NCBI RefSeq assembly: GCF_036884655.1
Contig: NC_088335.1
Coordinates: 49,512,001-49,576,000 of the forward strand
Direction of reading: 5' to 3'
From: Musa acuminata AAA Group
Taxonomy: Eukaryota; Streptophyta; Magnoliopsida; Zingiberales; Musaceae
DNA: 64,000 nucleotides
Under the pieces are notes generated by a model. It saw only the letters and a program-made list of their open reading frames with translations, was not told where the DNA came from and searched no databases. Below, piece by piece: positions 44,601 through 55,900 of this stretch. Within the stretch, counting starts at the first letter, position 1. Each line of letters opens with the position of its first letter. Position numbers and translations under genes: made by a program.

Positions 44601-45659
44601 ATTACTTAAGACAGATCCAAACTCGTCCGTATCAGCTTTGCCTCCGCCTGTCCCTTCTTCAGAAGTATCAAACTCGTCTTTTGCTGTCTTTGACTCCAGT
44701 AACACATTGACAACAGGCGTAGCAGGTTCTCCCAAATTATCAACCAAGCTTCCATCTTTTCCCTGATCATCAGGCTCTGCTTGTTCCACATTCCTATCCA
44801 CATTTCCAGCTGCAGAAGTCTCATCCTCGACTGGGTTTGATTCGATGCGCAAAGTGGGATTCTCTACTGTCTCCATCTCCTCTGTGGCAGGTATACAAGC
44901 AGGGTAGACATTTTGATCGGAAACTGTGGCTAAAGCAACACCAATTTTCACCTCATCCACAACATCAGGTTCGGCTCCATGTCTCTCTTCCTCAACAGCA
45001 TCAATAGTAGGGACAGCAGACTCTCCCGATTCCTCGACCAAGTCCTCATCACTCCCCTCTTGGGCATCGTGGAGTCCGACCTCCTCGTCGCCATCCACAC
45101 CTCCAGCCACGACAGCACCATCCTCGATTGGCTTCGTTTCGGTGCTTTGCGAAGTGGAATTATCCACCGACTCTTTCACCACAGCCGCCAAAACCTCACC
45201 ATGTGAAGTCTCCTCTGTCCTAGGGTTTTCACTTGACACCATTTCCACGATCTCATGTTGGGAGTTGTCTTGGACGGTGGCAAAAACCTGAGTCTCCGAC
45301 GGGGGCTCACCTTTTTCCTCTCCTTCCATGAGTTCAACATCATCCGTCGAGCCTGAAGCTTTGGCGGCATCTGACAACCCATCAACGCCATCGTCGTCCC
45401 CATCTTCCAGCGCCTCCTGGAACGCCTCCTCGTCGGGGTCGTCGTCCGGAGTCTCCTGTGCTACAGGAATCGAGGAGGTGGTCGTCAAGGTGTCTCCGGC
45501 CGCCGCCGAGGCGGGAGGCGAGCCATCGGTGCTCTCCTTTTCCGGCTCCACGGCGGCACGGGGAGCCCCGTCCCCTCCTGCGTCTTCGTCGGGCTCGCTC
45601 CTCATCGGGGCTCCCTTTGCTTCGGCCAAGAATGACTCGCCGCTCGCCTCGGACGCCAT
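41670..45659 (-). CDS. TOC159: TOC159-type chloroplast import receptor, copy 2
   Basis: Frame of 1329 residues from the ATG at 45659; an ATG two codons upstream at 45665 is also in frame. Same architecture as copy 1: acidic A-domain (1 to about 665), GTPase domain with P-loop at 694-701, D-T-P-G and T-H-A-A-S at the G4-like site (Thr813), then the M-domain. The GTPase and M-domains are nearly the same as copy 1, while the A-domain is 196 residues shorter and more diverged. The final residues differ from copy 1 only after a shared GTGAGT sequence at 41704-41699, suggesting an unspliced last intron. The 5' flank carries a GGAT/GAAT microsatellite. The tandem arrangement with copy 1 means both are probably expressed from similar promoters, since the upstream regions were duplicated too. 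Confidence 0.93.
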   Translation of the reverse strand: MASEASGESFLAEAKGAPMRSEPDEDAGGDGAPRAAVEPEKESTDGSPPASAAAGDTLTTTSSIPVAQETPDDDPDEEAFQEALEDGDDDGVDGLSDAAKASGSTDDVELMEGEEKGEPPSETQVFATVQDNSQHEIVEMVSSENPRTEETSHGEVLAAVVKESVDNSTSQSTETKPIEDGAVVAGGVDGDEEVGLHDAQEGSDEDLVEESGESAVPTIDAVEEERHGAEPDVVDEVKIGVALATVSDQNVYPACIPATEEMETVENPTLRIESNPVEDETSAAGNVDRNVEQAEPDDQGKDGSLVDNLGEPATPVVNVLLESKTAKDEFDTSEEGTGGGKADTDEFGSVLSNSSIQETVDETLTKKSEQAANESEANNDEPVPELVPEGENSISVQDRQSPSITAGESRNRVTERDEFGASGANEDGTARLPTSVTEPEPTPCEDLTDHVQGLDQEKAEDEDENLVSDGPPRVAILASSETAKQLINELEDGSSTVTPHSALDGSKDVDGQIILDSDEELMTDEEDGGNEMIDSDALVALLKAASSSTADGGISVTSQDANRIFLVDRPAGLGSSIPSLKPAPRPARSNLLSPSELAVAAEPDNQMTEEQKKLHEKVELIRVKFLRLVHRLGHSPEDTVVAQVLYRLSLAEGIRSGRQTGRAYSLESAKMKALLLEQDGNADLDFSCNILVLGKSGVGKSATINSIFGEEKSPTNAFKQETTSVKEIVGTVEGVKIRILDTPGLRASGMDQASSRRILASIKKYTKRCPPDIVLYVDRMDTLTRDQNDLPLLRTITSTLGSSIWFNAIVALTHAASAPPDGPSGSPLSYEVFVAQRSHAVQQSIRLAAGDMRLMNPVALVENHPSCRRNREGQKVLPNGLSWRPQMLLLCYSSKILSEANSLLKLQDPSPGKLFGLRLRPPPLPFLLSSLLQSRAHPKLQSDQHGDNEDSDIDLDDLSDADQGEQEDEYDQLPPFKPLRKSQIAKLTKEQRRAYFDEYDYRVKLLQKKQWKEELRRLKEMKNRQKGFEDDFGHADMVEDFDQDNSPATIPVPLPDMVLPPSFDCDTPTYRYRFLEPTSQFLARPVLDTHGWDHDCGYDGVSLEESLAVAGRFPAVLSAQVTKDKKEFSIHLDSSVSAKHGENGSTLAGFDVQAVGKQLAYILRGETKSKILKKNRTTGGISVTFLGETIATGLKLEDQLSIGKQVNLVASTGAVRAQGYTAYGANLEVRLRDKDYPISQALATLGLSLMSWHGDLALGANLQSQFSIGRNSKMAVRVGLNNKRTGQITVRTSTSEQLQLALVGIIPIAISIFRSMKPGEFTVLKISVE

Positions 45660-45766
45660 CGACAAGGAGGAGAGCGACTAGAGGAGTGGGAGAAGAGGAA
45701 AGGAAGGCGAGAGAGGGGGGTTTTGGGTGGAAAGGGTTCCACAATCTATATGACGAGCGCTATCAA

Positions 45767-45806
45767 ATGGATGGATGGATGGATGAATGAATGAATGAAT
45801 GAATGG
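45767..45806. repeat. GGAT/GAAT tetranucleotide repeat upstream of TOC159 copy 2
   Basis: About five GGAT units then about five GAAT units, 110-150 bases upstream of the start codon and absent from the matching place in unit 1. It may lie in the 5' UTR or core promoter. Confidence 0.85.
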
Positions 45807-46385
45807 GGCTGGGAAGGGGTAAGAAGAGCAGGCGGCATTAGATCGGATAAGGCAGGGAGGCGGCCGTTCTCTTTTTTTCTTTTTATTCTTTTCTTTTCTT
45901 CCACAACTTTGTATTCCTTTGGGCCATTGCTGGCAGCCCATATACATCCAAACCTAATTTGGGCTTTCCTATAGTCTCACATCATTTCTAATAGTTTTTT
46001 ACGATGATGTGGTGAGAAATAACATGATTATGTGATTTTTTTTTATACTATGACAGACAATTCATATTTTTCTTTTGGCTATCCGCCATTCAGAATGGTA
46101 AGGGGTATAGAACCTGATGTACATTTTCGTCTCGTCTCTAATCAATTGGGCTTTCATTTTCTCCGATTTGAGAAGCAAAAAATACTTCTTTGATTGACAA
46201 AAATAATTGTGTTGTATTTCTATGTTCGATGATGTTGATTTTGGTTGTCCCTCTGATTTCTTCGTTAGGATCGCGAGGCCGCCTCCGCCGATAAGGTAGT
46301 TTATGCTACGTACGCCCTCATAATTTGCTACCATCGAATCATCTAAATTGGTTGATCACTAATTTTCTAATGTCCGTCCCAGTCG

Positions 46386-46979
46386 TACTAAAGATAGGAT
46401 GAGGACACGATAATATAGGTTAATTTAATTATCTAAATTTCCCCAAATCTTGAATGTGAATATAAATAGATATACCATAAAGAAACAATTATGTCACCGT
46501 ATTATCCGACTTCAGAATAAATGTACCCTATCTAAAAACATAGAACTTGTAGTAACATTATTCTATTCTGGGGAAAGACTGCTGCTGCCCACGTCTGTCC
46601 ACCTAAAACATCAAATCCTATAGTTCATCATGATTTCTATCGATGCTTCAATAATCCCAAAAACAAGAACTTTTCATGACATAATAAAATACTTTTAATG
46701 ATTTTACGTACTAATCTTTTCTTTTCTTTTATTCTGGCATAATTTCATTGTCATCCGAACACGCGTCAATTATCGTGGCCACTAACACGAACTCGAGACC
46801 GTACCGAGCTGAGCTCAACACGTTCAACCCCATCTAACCAAACCGCCCGTGCTGCCAAACATGACTCTAATCCCAGTAGCAGCAATTCCGACTCGAGAAT
46901 TGAAATGGCATCGCGCCGCCGCGCCTATAGAACGATAGAACCAGCGAGAAGCATAAGGGAGTGAGAGCGCGACAGGAAG
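46386..46979 (+). promoter_or_regulatory. Upstream region of the GCP4 gene
   Basis: About 0.6 kb between the end of duplication unit 2 and the GCP4 start codon. It is AT-rich on the left and GC-richer near the start. It should hold the GCP4 promoter and 5' UTR; no clear TATA box was seen, which is common for housekeeping genes. Confidence 0.4.
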
Positions 46980-49900
46980 ATGCTTCACGAGCTCCTCCTC
47001 GCGCTCCTTGGTTTCACGGGCGACTTCGTGATCGACGAGAGGGAGCAGGCCGAGACCCTAGGTTTGGGCGCCGCAGACAATCCGCTCCACCAGTTCCCGG
47101 ACGAGCCCACCTTTAGACTCGCCCCCGATCTCTCCTTTCTCCACCCCTCCGAAAGGTATATCTCCGCTTTTCCTCCTATGCGATCATCTTCCTCTGGCAC
47201 CTCGAAGAATGGCTTCTGTCTTCTCGAATCGTGGTATCGGATGGTTTTGCTTGCAAGTTACTTGCGATCCCAATTAGGGTTCCTAGTTATGGACGTTATC
47301 ACCGAGGATTTTGCAAGTTTCTTAGTCATCAATGCATCATCGATGGCCCATTCTGGGATGGTTATGATTCACGAATTGAGTTGGTACTTGTCGCTGTTGC
47401 AGTAGTGGTGTTGCTGGTGAAGTTTACCTTAGTATGGTTAAGTGTTGTCCATGTATCTAATGGGGAAGAGATTTGGGCTTGCTCTCAACTGCGTAGTGCT
47501 TGGTAGTTGCCGATGATGGAGGGTGAACCGGTTCATAGTTTGATTGCCAACGGTGACATAATTAATCTTGATTCCACGATTGCATCAGCACTTAATAGTT
47601 GTGATACCAGTTTCAAGAAAAGGCCAAAGCTTGTCAACCATTTAATCTGTTTACTAGCTTAAAAGCCAAGAGGATCTCATTTTTTTTCCTAGTGGTATTT
47701 CCTCAGTTTTTACCTCTTGGTTCAATGTTTCTTTACATTATACCTTTCATATAATTTCTTTTCAAAAAATTGGTAATGTTTGCATGTAAAAGGTGTGGAT
47801 TCTTGTTATCTGATTACCTCTTTAAACTTGTTTGCAGGAATGTTATCCAGAGACTCATATCATTGGGTTTCTACTATAGGGAACTTGATCATTTTGCAAC
47901 CATATCTCGGAATTTAAGTTTCATACAGTCAACAAAAGATTTCTCTCTGCCTCACAGTCCTGAACTTCTGAAAGGGAAACCGAGGAAAGGAAGCGTCTAT
48001 CGAAGGGCCATTGCAAATGGCATTGTGGAGATTTTGTCAGTTTATAGAGCTGCTGTTCTTCAGGTTGAGCAGAATTTGCTATCTGATCCTTTGCCAATTT
48101 TGGCAACTGTAACCCAAGGCCTCAACAAGGTATCTTGTTCCTTTGAGATTGGAAAACTGAGTTCTTTCATATGATTTTGAAATTTGTTTTATTCATCGTG
48201 TATTTTATTGAGTTGTTAACAATCACTGTTAGCTCTATTGTTAATAGTCACTCTTAGGGTTCAATTATCCTCCATTTGCATTGTCTAATCTAGGTGACCC
48301 GTATGGGATAATTTAATTGATTTATTAACTTTATCGAGTCTAAATCACCGACACAAAAATAATTAAGCTCAAGTTTACAATACTACACCCATCATACCCT
48401 TACAAGTTAATGTTGGTCTTTGTCCACTTCCGATATGGGATTAATTTGGGTAGTATAATCTCTCCCACTTAAGGGTTTGACGTTCTCGTCAAGGCCCAAC
48501 GTAGTCCACATGCGAGGGTTAGCCCAGTTGTGGGATAGTCATTTCCTACGTGAGTCTCTCACCATGACTAGTATTAGGTCGACTCGCATACCAATTATTG
48601 CGATTCGACCATAATGGCATAACTGACCTACTATTGACACTTTTGTATCAATAGCTGACCTAATTATTGCAGCCTGACCTGATCTCTGTACTGACACTTT
48701 GTGTTGACTATAATTACCAATGCTTATGCAACAACTATAAGTCATTGATACCAATGTGCTACAGCTTGAGGAAAGACATAATTGCCGCACCATGTGTCGT
48801 GATGATGTTGAGGCTAGATCACCGCACCCAAAAATCTTAAATATCATTCCTTGCCATGACCAGAATAAAGAACCATTATGCACAGATGTGACATAATTTG
48901 AGGCAAGTGAATCTTGGAAGTACCATGTTGAAAAGTATTGCAAGGTATGATGATGTTGACATATGGGTAAGTTATGGTCAGTCTCACTGATCATGTGGGT
49001 TATCAGACTGGAGCATCAGATATTATTGTGACGGTCTTATCCGTGGAATGATTATGTTGGTGAAAGCTTGTACATGCCGTCACGTCAACCTCATCACGCG
49101 CCATGAGCCAAGTTTACTAGTTCAATAGTGTTCCGAGGACCTGACAACAAAATGTAGTGCTGCAAGTTTCCTACAGATATACTACAATGCATATACACAT
49201 GTGGCCGATTCTTGGGTCATTCAGGCCTACAACCCTTATAGAGCAGTCTCTACGGTGACGATAATGGTTCTGGTTGTTGATAATGTAAGCCTTTTGGCTT
49301 CTCCGCTACTGAACATACAACCGAAGATCAGAAGCAGTATGGGCTTGACAGAGGGCCTTGGTAATGGTTTAGCAGAGTGGCTATAACAATGACTCAGAAT
49401 TGCTCCACATATGATGAATATTGATTTTCCCAAATTTAGCAAGGATCACCCATGTTTCTGGTTATTCCAGTAGTCTGTCTGTAACACACTAGCACCACTT
49501 TGTTGCTCTGTGGAGATTCTTTAAATTTGGGTCTCCTTTAACTCAGTCTTCGTGGGAGTGTTTATGTGATGATATTTTACTTAAAGGATCTGATTTCACT
49601 TTCAGGTGTCTCCCACAAGGATGAGAAAGAAGATAGAGTAAAATATTTATGCACCATTTTGCTTTCTGAAATATATAATTTCTGCAGGTTAGCTGAATGA
49701 TTATGATAATTGCATTTGCTTGCTTCATGTTGATATGAATAATGATAAAGAGTTATTAAAGATGACATCAAAGAACACAATTGAGAAATCAGATGAAGTT
49801 TTTCGCCATTATTTTTTTCACACTTTCAGCTATAGAACCTTGATACCAGTAATTCTTATTGATGATCCTGAAGAAAATACTGATTAAGTCACTTGTTAAA

Positions 49901-52900
49901 GTTTCACTGACCCATATTGTCTCTTAAAGAATGGGAAAAAAAATCTGGAATGAAGATATACACATTGTTTACCTGGGCTGAAAGATGTACACTGAAGTTT
50001 GACTATTCCTTTTGGTGACCTTTTCTGCTAGGTTGTCTCTGTATCTTTTTGATATTCTAATGATGCAGTTCCTAGTATAGCTTAATAGAACATCAGAAAT
50101 TGGTTCTACCACTTGTGTTAGTTATCTGGAAATATTACCTTAGGATGGGCATAGTGGCATAGATACTAGTATAATAATTGTCTGTTGTTTTTATCATTGT
50201 GAAGAACAATATTCTTTTACAGTCGTCATGTAAGTCATGTTATTATTTTTTTAATAATATGATGTTGTTGGTTTCTACATATCAATTACTTAATTTATTT
50301 CTGCACATCATAATTAACCAAAAACATTTTAGTTCGAGGTCCTCTTACCTCCTCTATATGAGCTTATTGTGGAAATTGAACGTGAAGATATTCGAGGAGG
50401 ACAACTTCTTAATCTTTTGCACAAACGTTGCCATTGTGGTGTTCCTGAATTGCAAGCATGCATTCAAAGGTATGCAGTTGGTTTTCTATAAAAAAAGTTT
50501 TAATAGCTCATATGTTTCTAGCATTTGTTTCATGTTCTTTCTTGTAAAATTATATCCAGATATTTATCTCTGAATCTTCCATTCTCAAGTGATCAATAGT
50601 TGTTGCTCATTTTCATGCACACACAACACACAAGTCGGAGAAAAAAAGGGATGAGAAAGCCTAGTATGTTCTGATTATGATTTTTGATGATCTGTGGGAT
50701 TATCTTACAATTTTGACCTTGCTGCAACAGGTTTAGGCCTGACACAGATGACTCATTGTGATGCCTCAAATGAGTGGTGAACTATGCATTAGAGTTTCCA
50801 TTTTGCTATTTAGGCTGTTAAGCTGATTAGATCATCTTGTATTTGCCATTCTCCAACTGAATTGTGTTGATTAAAACCTCTAAATTGTCAAGTGCAAGAA
50901 TTTGTAGATACATTGGTCTAAAGATAATAAACGAATACTTGTGAGGAGAATGTGCAAGATTAAGCTGTTTTTTTCCTTTTTTTTTTATGCGGTTCAGGGA
51001 AGAAGAACATTCTCTTCTTCTTCTTCTAATTTTTTAAAGAAGAAACGTTGGAGTGTGGACCGTATTCTTGGATGACCTTAATATCATGGGGTTAGATGGA
51101 CACGACCAAAAGAAGAAAAAGGATACATCCATCCTGTAATAGGCTCATGATATAGGAGGTGAACACACACCATTGAAATAATATATTACTCATTTAGGAG
51201 AAAATTGTATCTAATTTTAGTTTACTTTTCATATATGCACATGTTCATCCTTTTCATCATTGATTGGCAAATGTCTGGATCTTTTTCTTACTGTTTCATT
51301 TACACTTAGAACTTGAACTTATTTATTAAATTAATTTCTCGATTTCTATCTGCAAAAGCATAGGCTCCTTTGGCATGGTCACCAGGTTATGTACAACCAA
51401 CTCACATACTGGATGGTATATGGTATCCTTCAAGATCAGCATGGAGAGTTTTTCATCCAGAGGTATTTAAGTTTAAAAATCTGTGACTCTTTGACCTGAC
51501 AAAAATTAATGTCAAAATTTTCTATCTATTCACATATATCATATGTTATGTCTGGCAGAAAAACTACAGCACTTTTCTTTCCTTATTTTAATGTCTGTGA
51601 GACATCTAATCAGGCTACTCGACCTGTATTTTCCACTGTCTGATCCTCTACTCAGTCCTTAGCCCTAAATAATATCTTGAACATGCCTTAGTCCTAGTTG
51701 GTTGGGATTGAGTTGGCCTTTTTAGCTCATCATGTATCCAAGCTTATTTAAATATTATTCAAATATGTTTGAGCTTGGTCCGAACCCACCCATGTTCAGC
51801 TTGTTAATAATACTTAGCACTACATATGGATTTGATTATGCTATAATGCTTTTCAAGCATTTATAGATTCATAACTTGCTCTGCACATGCATGGATGAAA
51901 ATCTTTCAGAATTTCTGGCGGTTGAACAGGTTAAAGATTATTACTAGTAGCATGTAGGAGATATATTTAAAAAAAATTTGAGTTGGCAACTGAATCTTGA
52001 GAATGTGGAACCATGAGAAAAAAGAACATGGCACACTAGTAACAAGAACCAGGAAGTGTGTGGTAAACTATTGATATCATTCTGCTCTGCATTTCATTCT
52101 CAGCAGATATTTCTGGTTGCATATGTACAAAAGTCATCTCACCTTCAGCCAATGAACTCCTAATGTACCCGATGATGGTGACAATTTCATTTTCACTGAA
52201 TCTTAGACCAAGGGCAGCGACCTAAGTGGTGTACATATATATCTAATTGTTTTGGTTAGTTTTTGTGATGGTTTACATTCTTTTTCCTGTCCTTCTCATG
52301 AATTAACTATATCTCCAGAAATGATTATTTTGGCCATTCAACATGTTGAAACTCTTAAGCTGTAATTTAATTATGAATGAGATTGTGTAGCAAAGAAGAA
52401 CTTATGTGATCTTCATCGACTATAAATATATAAAATGAGATTTTAGGTTCACAGTGGTTACATTAGCATTTAAACATTTTGAACTTTTCCATATTGAATA
52501 TCCCAAGCTGTAACTTGTATGCAAACAAGAACAAATAGCAATAAAGAATCTATGTCATCTACACTAAAATATGAGATTTTAGGTTTAGAAATGGTTGTGT
52601 TAGCATTCATTATTCTTTCCGTCATTTTGCAGACAAGATCGGAAGACTGAGGGCCATGAGTTATCTCATCTTGAAGACATCACAAATTTGATGCAGAAAT
52701 CAACTGATGATGGAGCTTTAACTGATTGGCATTTGGGGTTTCATATATCTTTGGTATACGTTGTTGATCTACTTGGTCAAAATTAGTTTTATTTCGCTGA
52801 TTTCATTCTATACATAGTGTGGGCATATGTCTTAAATAAAACAAATAATACTTGGGTCATTAATTGTAAATACTAAAGCTTTTAGTGCATGATTAATGAC

Positions 52901-55900
52901 TGACTGAGATATCAACATTTATGTTGTATTCCTCCATTTGTAGAAACATATACCAAAGTCTAAACACTTTAAAAGGATAACATTTGTAGTTTTTTATGGC
53001 TTTTTATGGACATAGGGCATAATTGGGTTAGGTTCCTGCTGTAGATTCAGCCTCCTGCCTTTAACAAGTCTGATTAGTAAACTCATGAATTGACAAGATT
53101 GCCTTTTGATGGAAGCCACTGCTTTCCAGCCATCAGTATCTGCTACAGGGGAATTTGTACTGATTTGGTTATGTTCCTCTCGGTGATTTAAAAAGGCGCT
53201 CGATTAGGCGCTCGGGCGAAGCGAGGCGAGACCCGAGCGCCTCGCTTCATTTCCAGGCGGCACACTTCAAAGAGGCGCCGCTTGGGCGCTCGCCCGAGCC
53301 CAGGCGCCGGGCGCTTCGGGCGAGCGCCTGGGTTAAACCAGGCGACCGAACCAGCGTTTGAGGTCTGGTTTGGTCTCCGGTGCTTTAGTTGGTTCAATCG
53401 AATCAGCGTGACTTCCCCAACCCTAACCCTGCTCGCTGTTCACGCTACTGCCACTGCTGCCGTCGCCGCTCTCGCTGTTGCTCCCACTGTCCCCGCTCCT
53501 GCTGCCGCTGCTACCGTTGCTACTGTCTTCGCTCGCCGCTTTCGTTCCCGCTCCCACTGCTGTTGCCGCTGCCACTGTCGTCGCTCGTAGCTGTCGCTCC
53601 CGCTGCTCGCTGTTGTCGGTGCCACTGTCGCCGCTTGCTGCTCCCGCTGTCGCTGCTGCCGTTGCCATTGTCGTCGCTCGTAGCTGCCGCTCCCACTCTT
53701 CTCAATCAACACCCTCGGTCTTCCGACTCTTCCCTTACACTATTCTCCTCTTTCGATAGTATACTGTTAACAGTATACTGTATACTAGTAATAGTATTTG
53801 TATTTATTAGATTAATTTAATAGCATATTTTTATTTAAAATTTTAAATAATTATATTTATTAATTATATTATATATTTTTATATTTTAGCGCCTCACTTT
53901 GCTCGGGCGAGCGCTTGGGTGAGCGCCTAGCGCCTCAAGTGTTTTTGGACCTTGGCGCCTTTTGGCGCCTAGCGCTTTTTAAATCACTGGCAGTGATTTC
54001 AATAGGCACTTGGGCGCTCGCCTAGGCACTCGGGTGAGGCGAGGCGAGGCGAGGCTCGAGCGCCTCGCTTCATGTCCAAGCGCCTTGATTCAACGAGGCG
54101 CTGCCTAGGCGCTCGCCCGAGCCCAGGCGCCATACGCTTCGGGCGAGCGCCCGGGTTAAACCAGGCGACCGAACCAGGGTTTTACGTCTGGTTCGGTCTC
54201 TAGTGCTTTAGTTGGTTCAATTAAACCAACTGAATCACCGATAGGCTCCCTCTTGCGATTTCCTCGACTTCCCCAACCATAACACTTGCGATTTTGCCAC
54301 CGAGATTTCTTCTCCGCTGTCGCTGCTCGCCGCTGTCGCTACTCGCCGCTGCCACAATCGCTGCTCGCCGACTTCTCACCGCTGCCACAATCGTCGCTCG
54401 TCGCTGCTGTTGTCGCTCACCGCTGCCGCTCGCAGCTCCCACTCCCGCTGTCGCTCGCCGCTCCCGCTGCTTGCCGCTCCCGCTACCGCTGCCGCCTGCT
54501 AATGCTGTCGTTGCCACAGCAACCTCGGTCTTCTCACACTCTTCTCACAATACTGTTAATAGTATATTAACAGTATAGTAATATTATTTTTATTTATTAG
54601 ATTAATAATATATTATTTTGATTTTAATACTATTAATTTTTATTTATTTAAAATTATTGTTAGGTTTCAGAATAAATGACAAGTGTACAGAGCAACTCAA
54701 TAGATTTGATGTAAAATTTTATTGTTTTAATTTTTGAGACTTTTTATTAATATGACATTGTGATTTTGTATCCGATTTTCTTAATTTAATAACATATTTT
54801 TTATTTAAATAATTATATTATATATTTTTATATTTTAGTGCCTCGCTTCGCTCGGGCGAGCGCCTAGCACTTTTTAAATCACTGGTCCTCATGGAAAACG
54901 GAAAAGGACCAAAAAATGAAAATGAAACCAAAGCCGGAGGCAGGACCTATGAGAGGTGGAATGGAAACTTATCTCATGGGGTTGAAGTTATGTTGTGGAG
55001 AGGCCAAGAGGCTGAGAAGAAATGGAGGAGAGCCAACAAGACATGACAGAACACATGAAATTTTGTAGAGAGGTGTATTTGTAAACCACCCTAAACCAAA
55101 TGTTTATATAGTAATAGGACTTCATTGGTTCCAACCAGATTCCATGATATTCACTCAATGGTTTGGTTTCCAACCAATTGGGTGGTACATCAGGTTCATT
55201 GCAGAATGACCATCCATGTTATCACTGATATATTTGAACCAGTAGTGTTTGTATCAAGCATTTTTAGGTTGGTATATGGATGACAAAGGTTCCAGTTGTC
55301 GAAACAACTTCTCTACTTTTAAGGATAAGTCTGTGCATATTATCCTTCCAAGGCCTCAAATTGGTATCCTTTGACACCAACATGGATTTTTATTACAGGG
55401 TATTATAATGGTTCTTTTGTTTCAAAATTTAAAATGAATTGAAGTATGATATAATTTGATTTATTTGGTGCTTGTACTTGGATGATTCATTTATGGGAAA
55501 TTTCTTTACAGCATGTGATTATACCTATGTCATGTAGTTCACATCGTGAAATGTAAAATTGTGATGTGTTGATCAAGAATACTCTATCCCATGGTCTGCA
55601 GTACCGGACCGTACCGCCTGGTACGGGCGGTACGTACCGGTCCGATAGGCTTCCGGTACGCGGACCATCTGTTACCGTTTCGACACTGTAGCACAGTGCT
55701 CGGCACACCTAAATATACCGAGCGGTACACCTGGGTGTACCGCTCGGTATACCGTACCGTACCGGTACCGAGCCCAGGTCGAAACTCCGGTACGGTACGG
55801 TATTGTGGACCTTGCTCTATCCTACATGTTGGAGTGGAAAGCATGAAATATTCAATGTCAATTTACTAGCTGAAATCTTTATACAAGTGTTGAATGGCAA

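Larger units (their letters stand above)
37530..46385. repeat. Tandem segmental duplication, unit 2
   Basis: Second copy of the 29150-36770 unit, in the same orientation. It is longer mainly because about 38600-40095, containing a hAT-like element, has no counterpart in unit 1; it loses about 590 bases in the A-domain. Confidence 0.8.

Noticed and set aside
53282..53820. Long Ser/Pro/Leu/Arg-rich frames inside hAT-like copy B.
   Set aside because: They arise from the CGCTGCC-type simple sequence in a non-coding element. The frames are not conserved in copies A and C.
53173..54892. Treating copies B and C as one composite transposon with its own 8-bp duplication.
   Set aside because: The outer flanks match only with gaps, and a full set of termini occurs at the internal junction, so two elements are the simpler reading.
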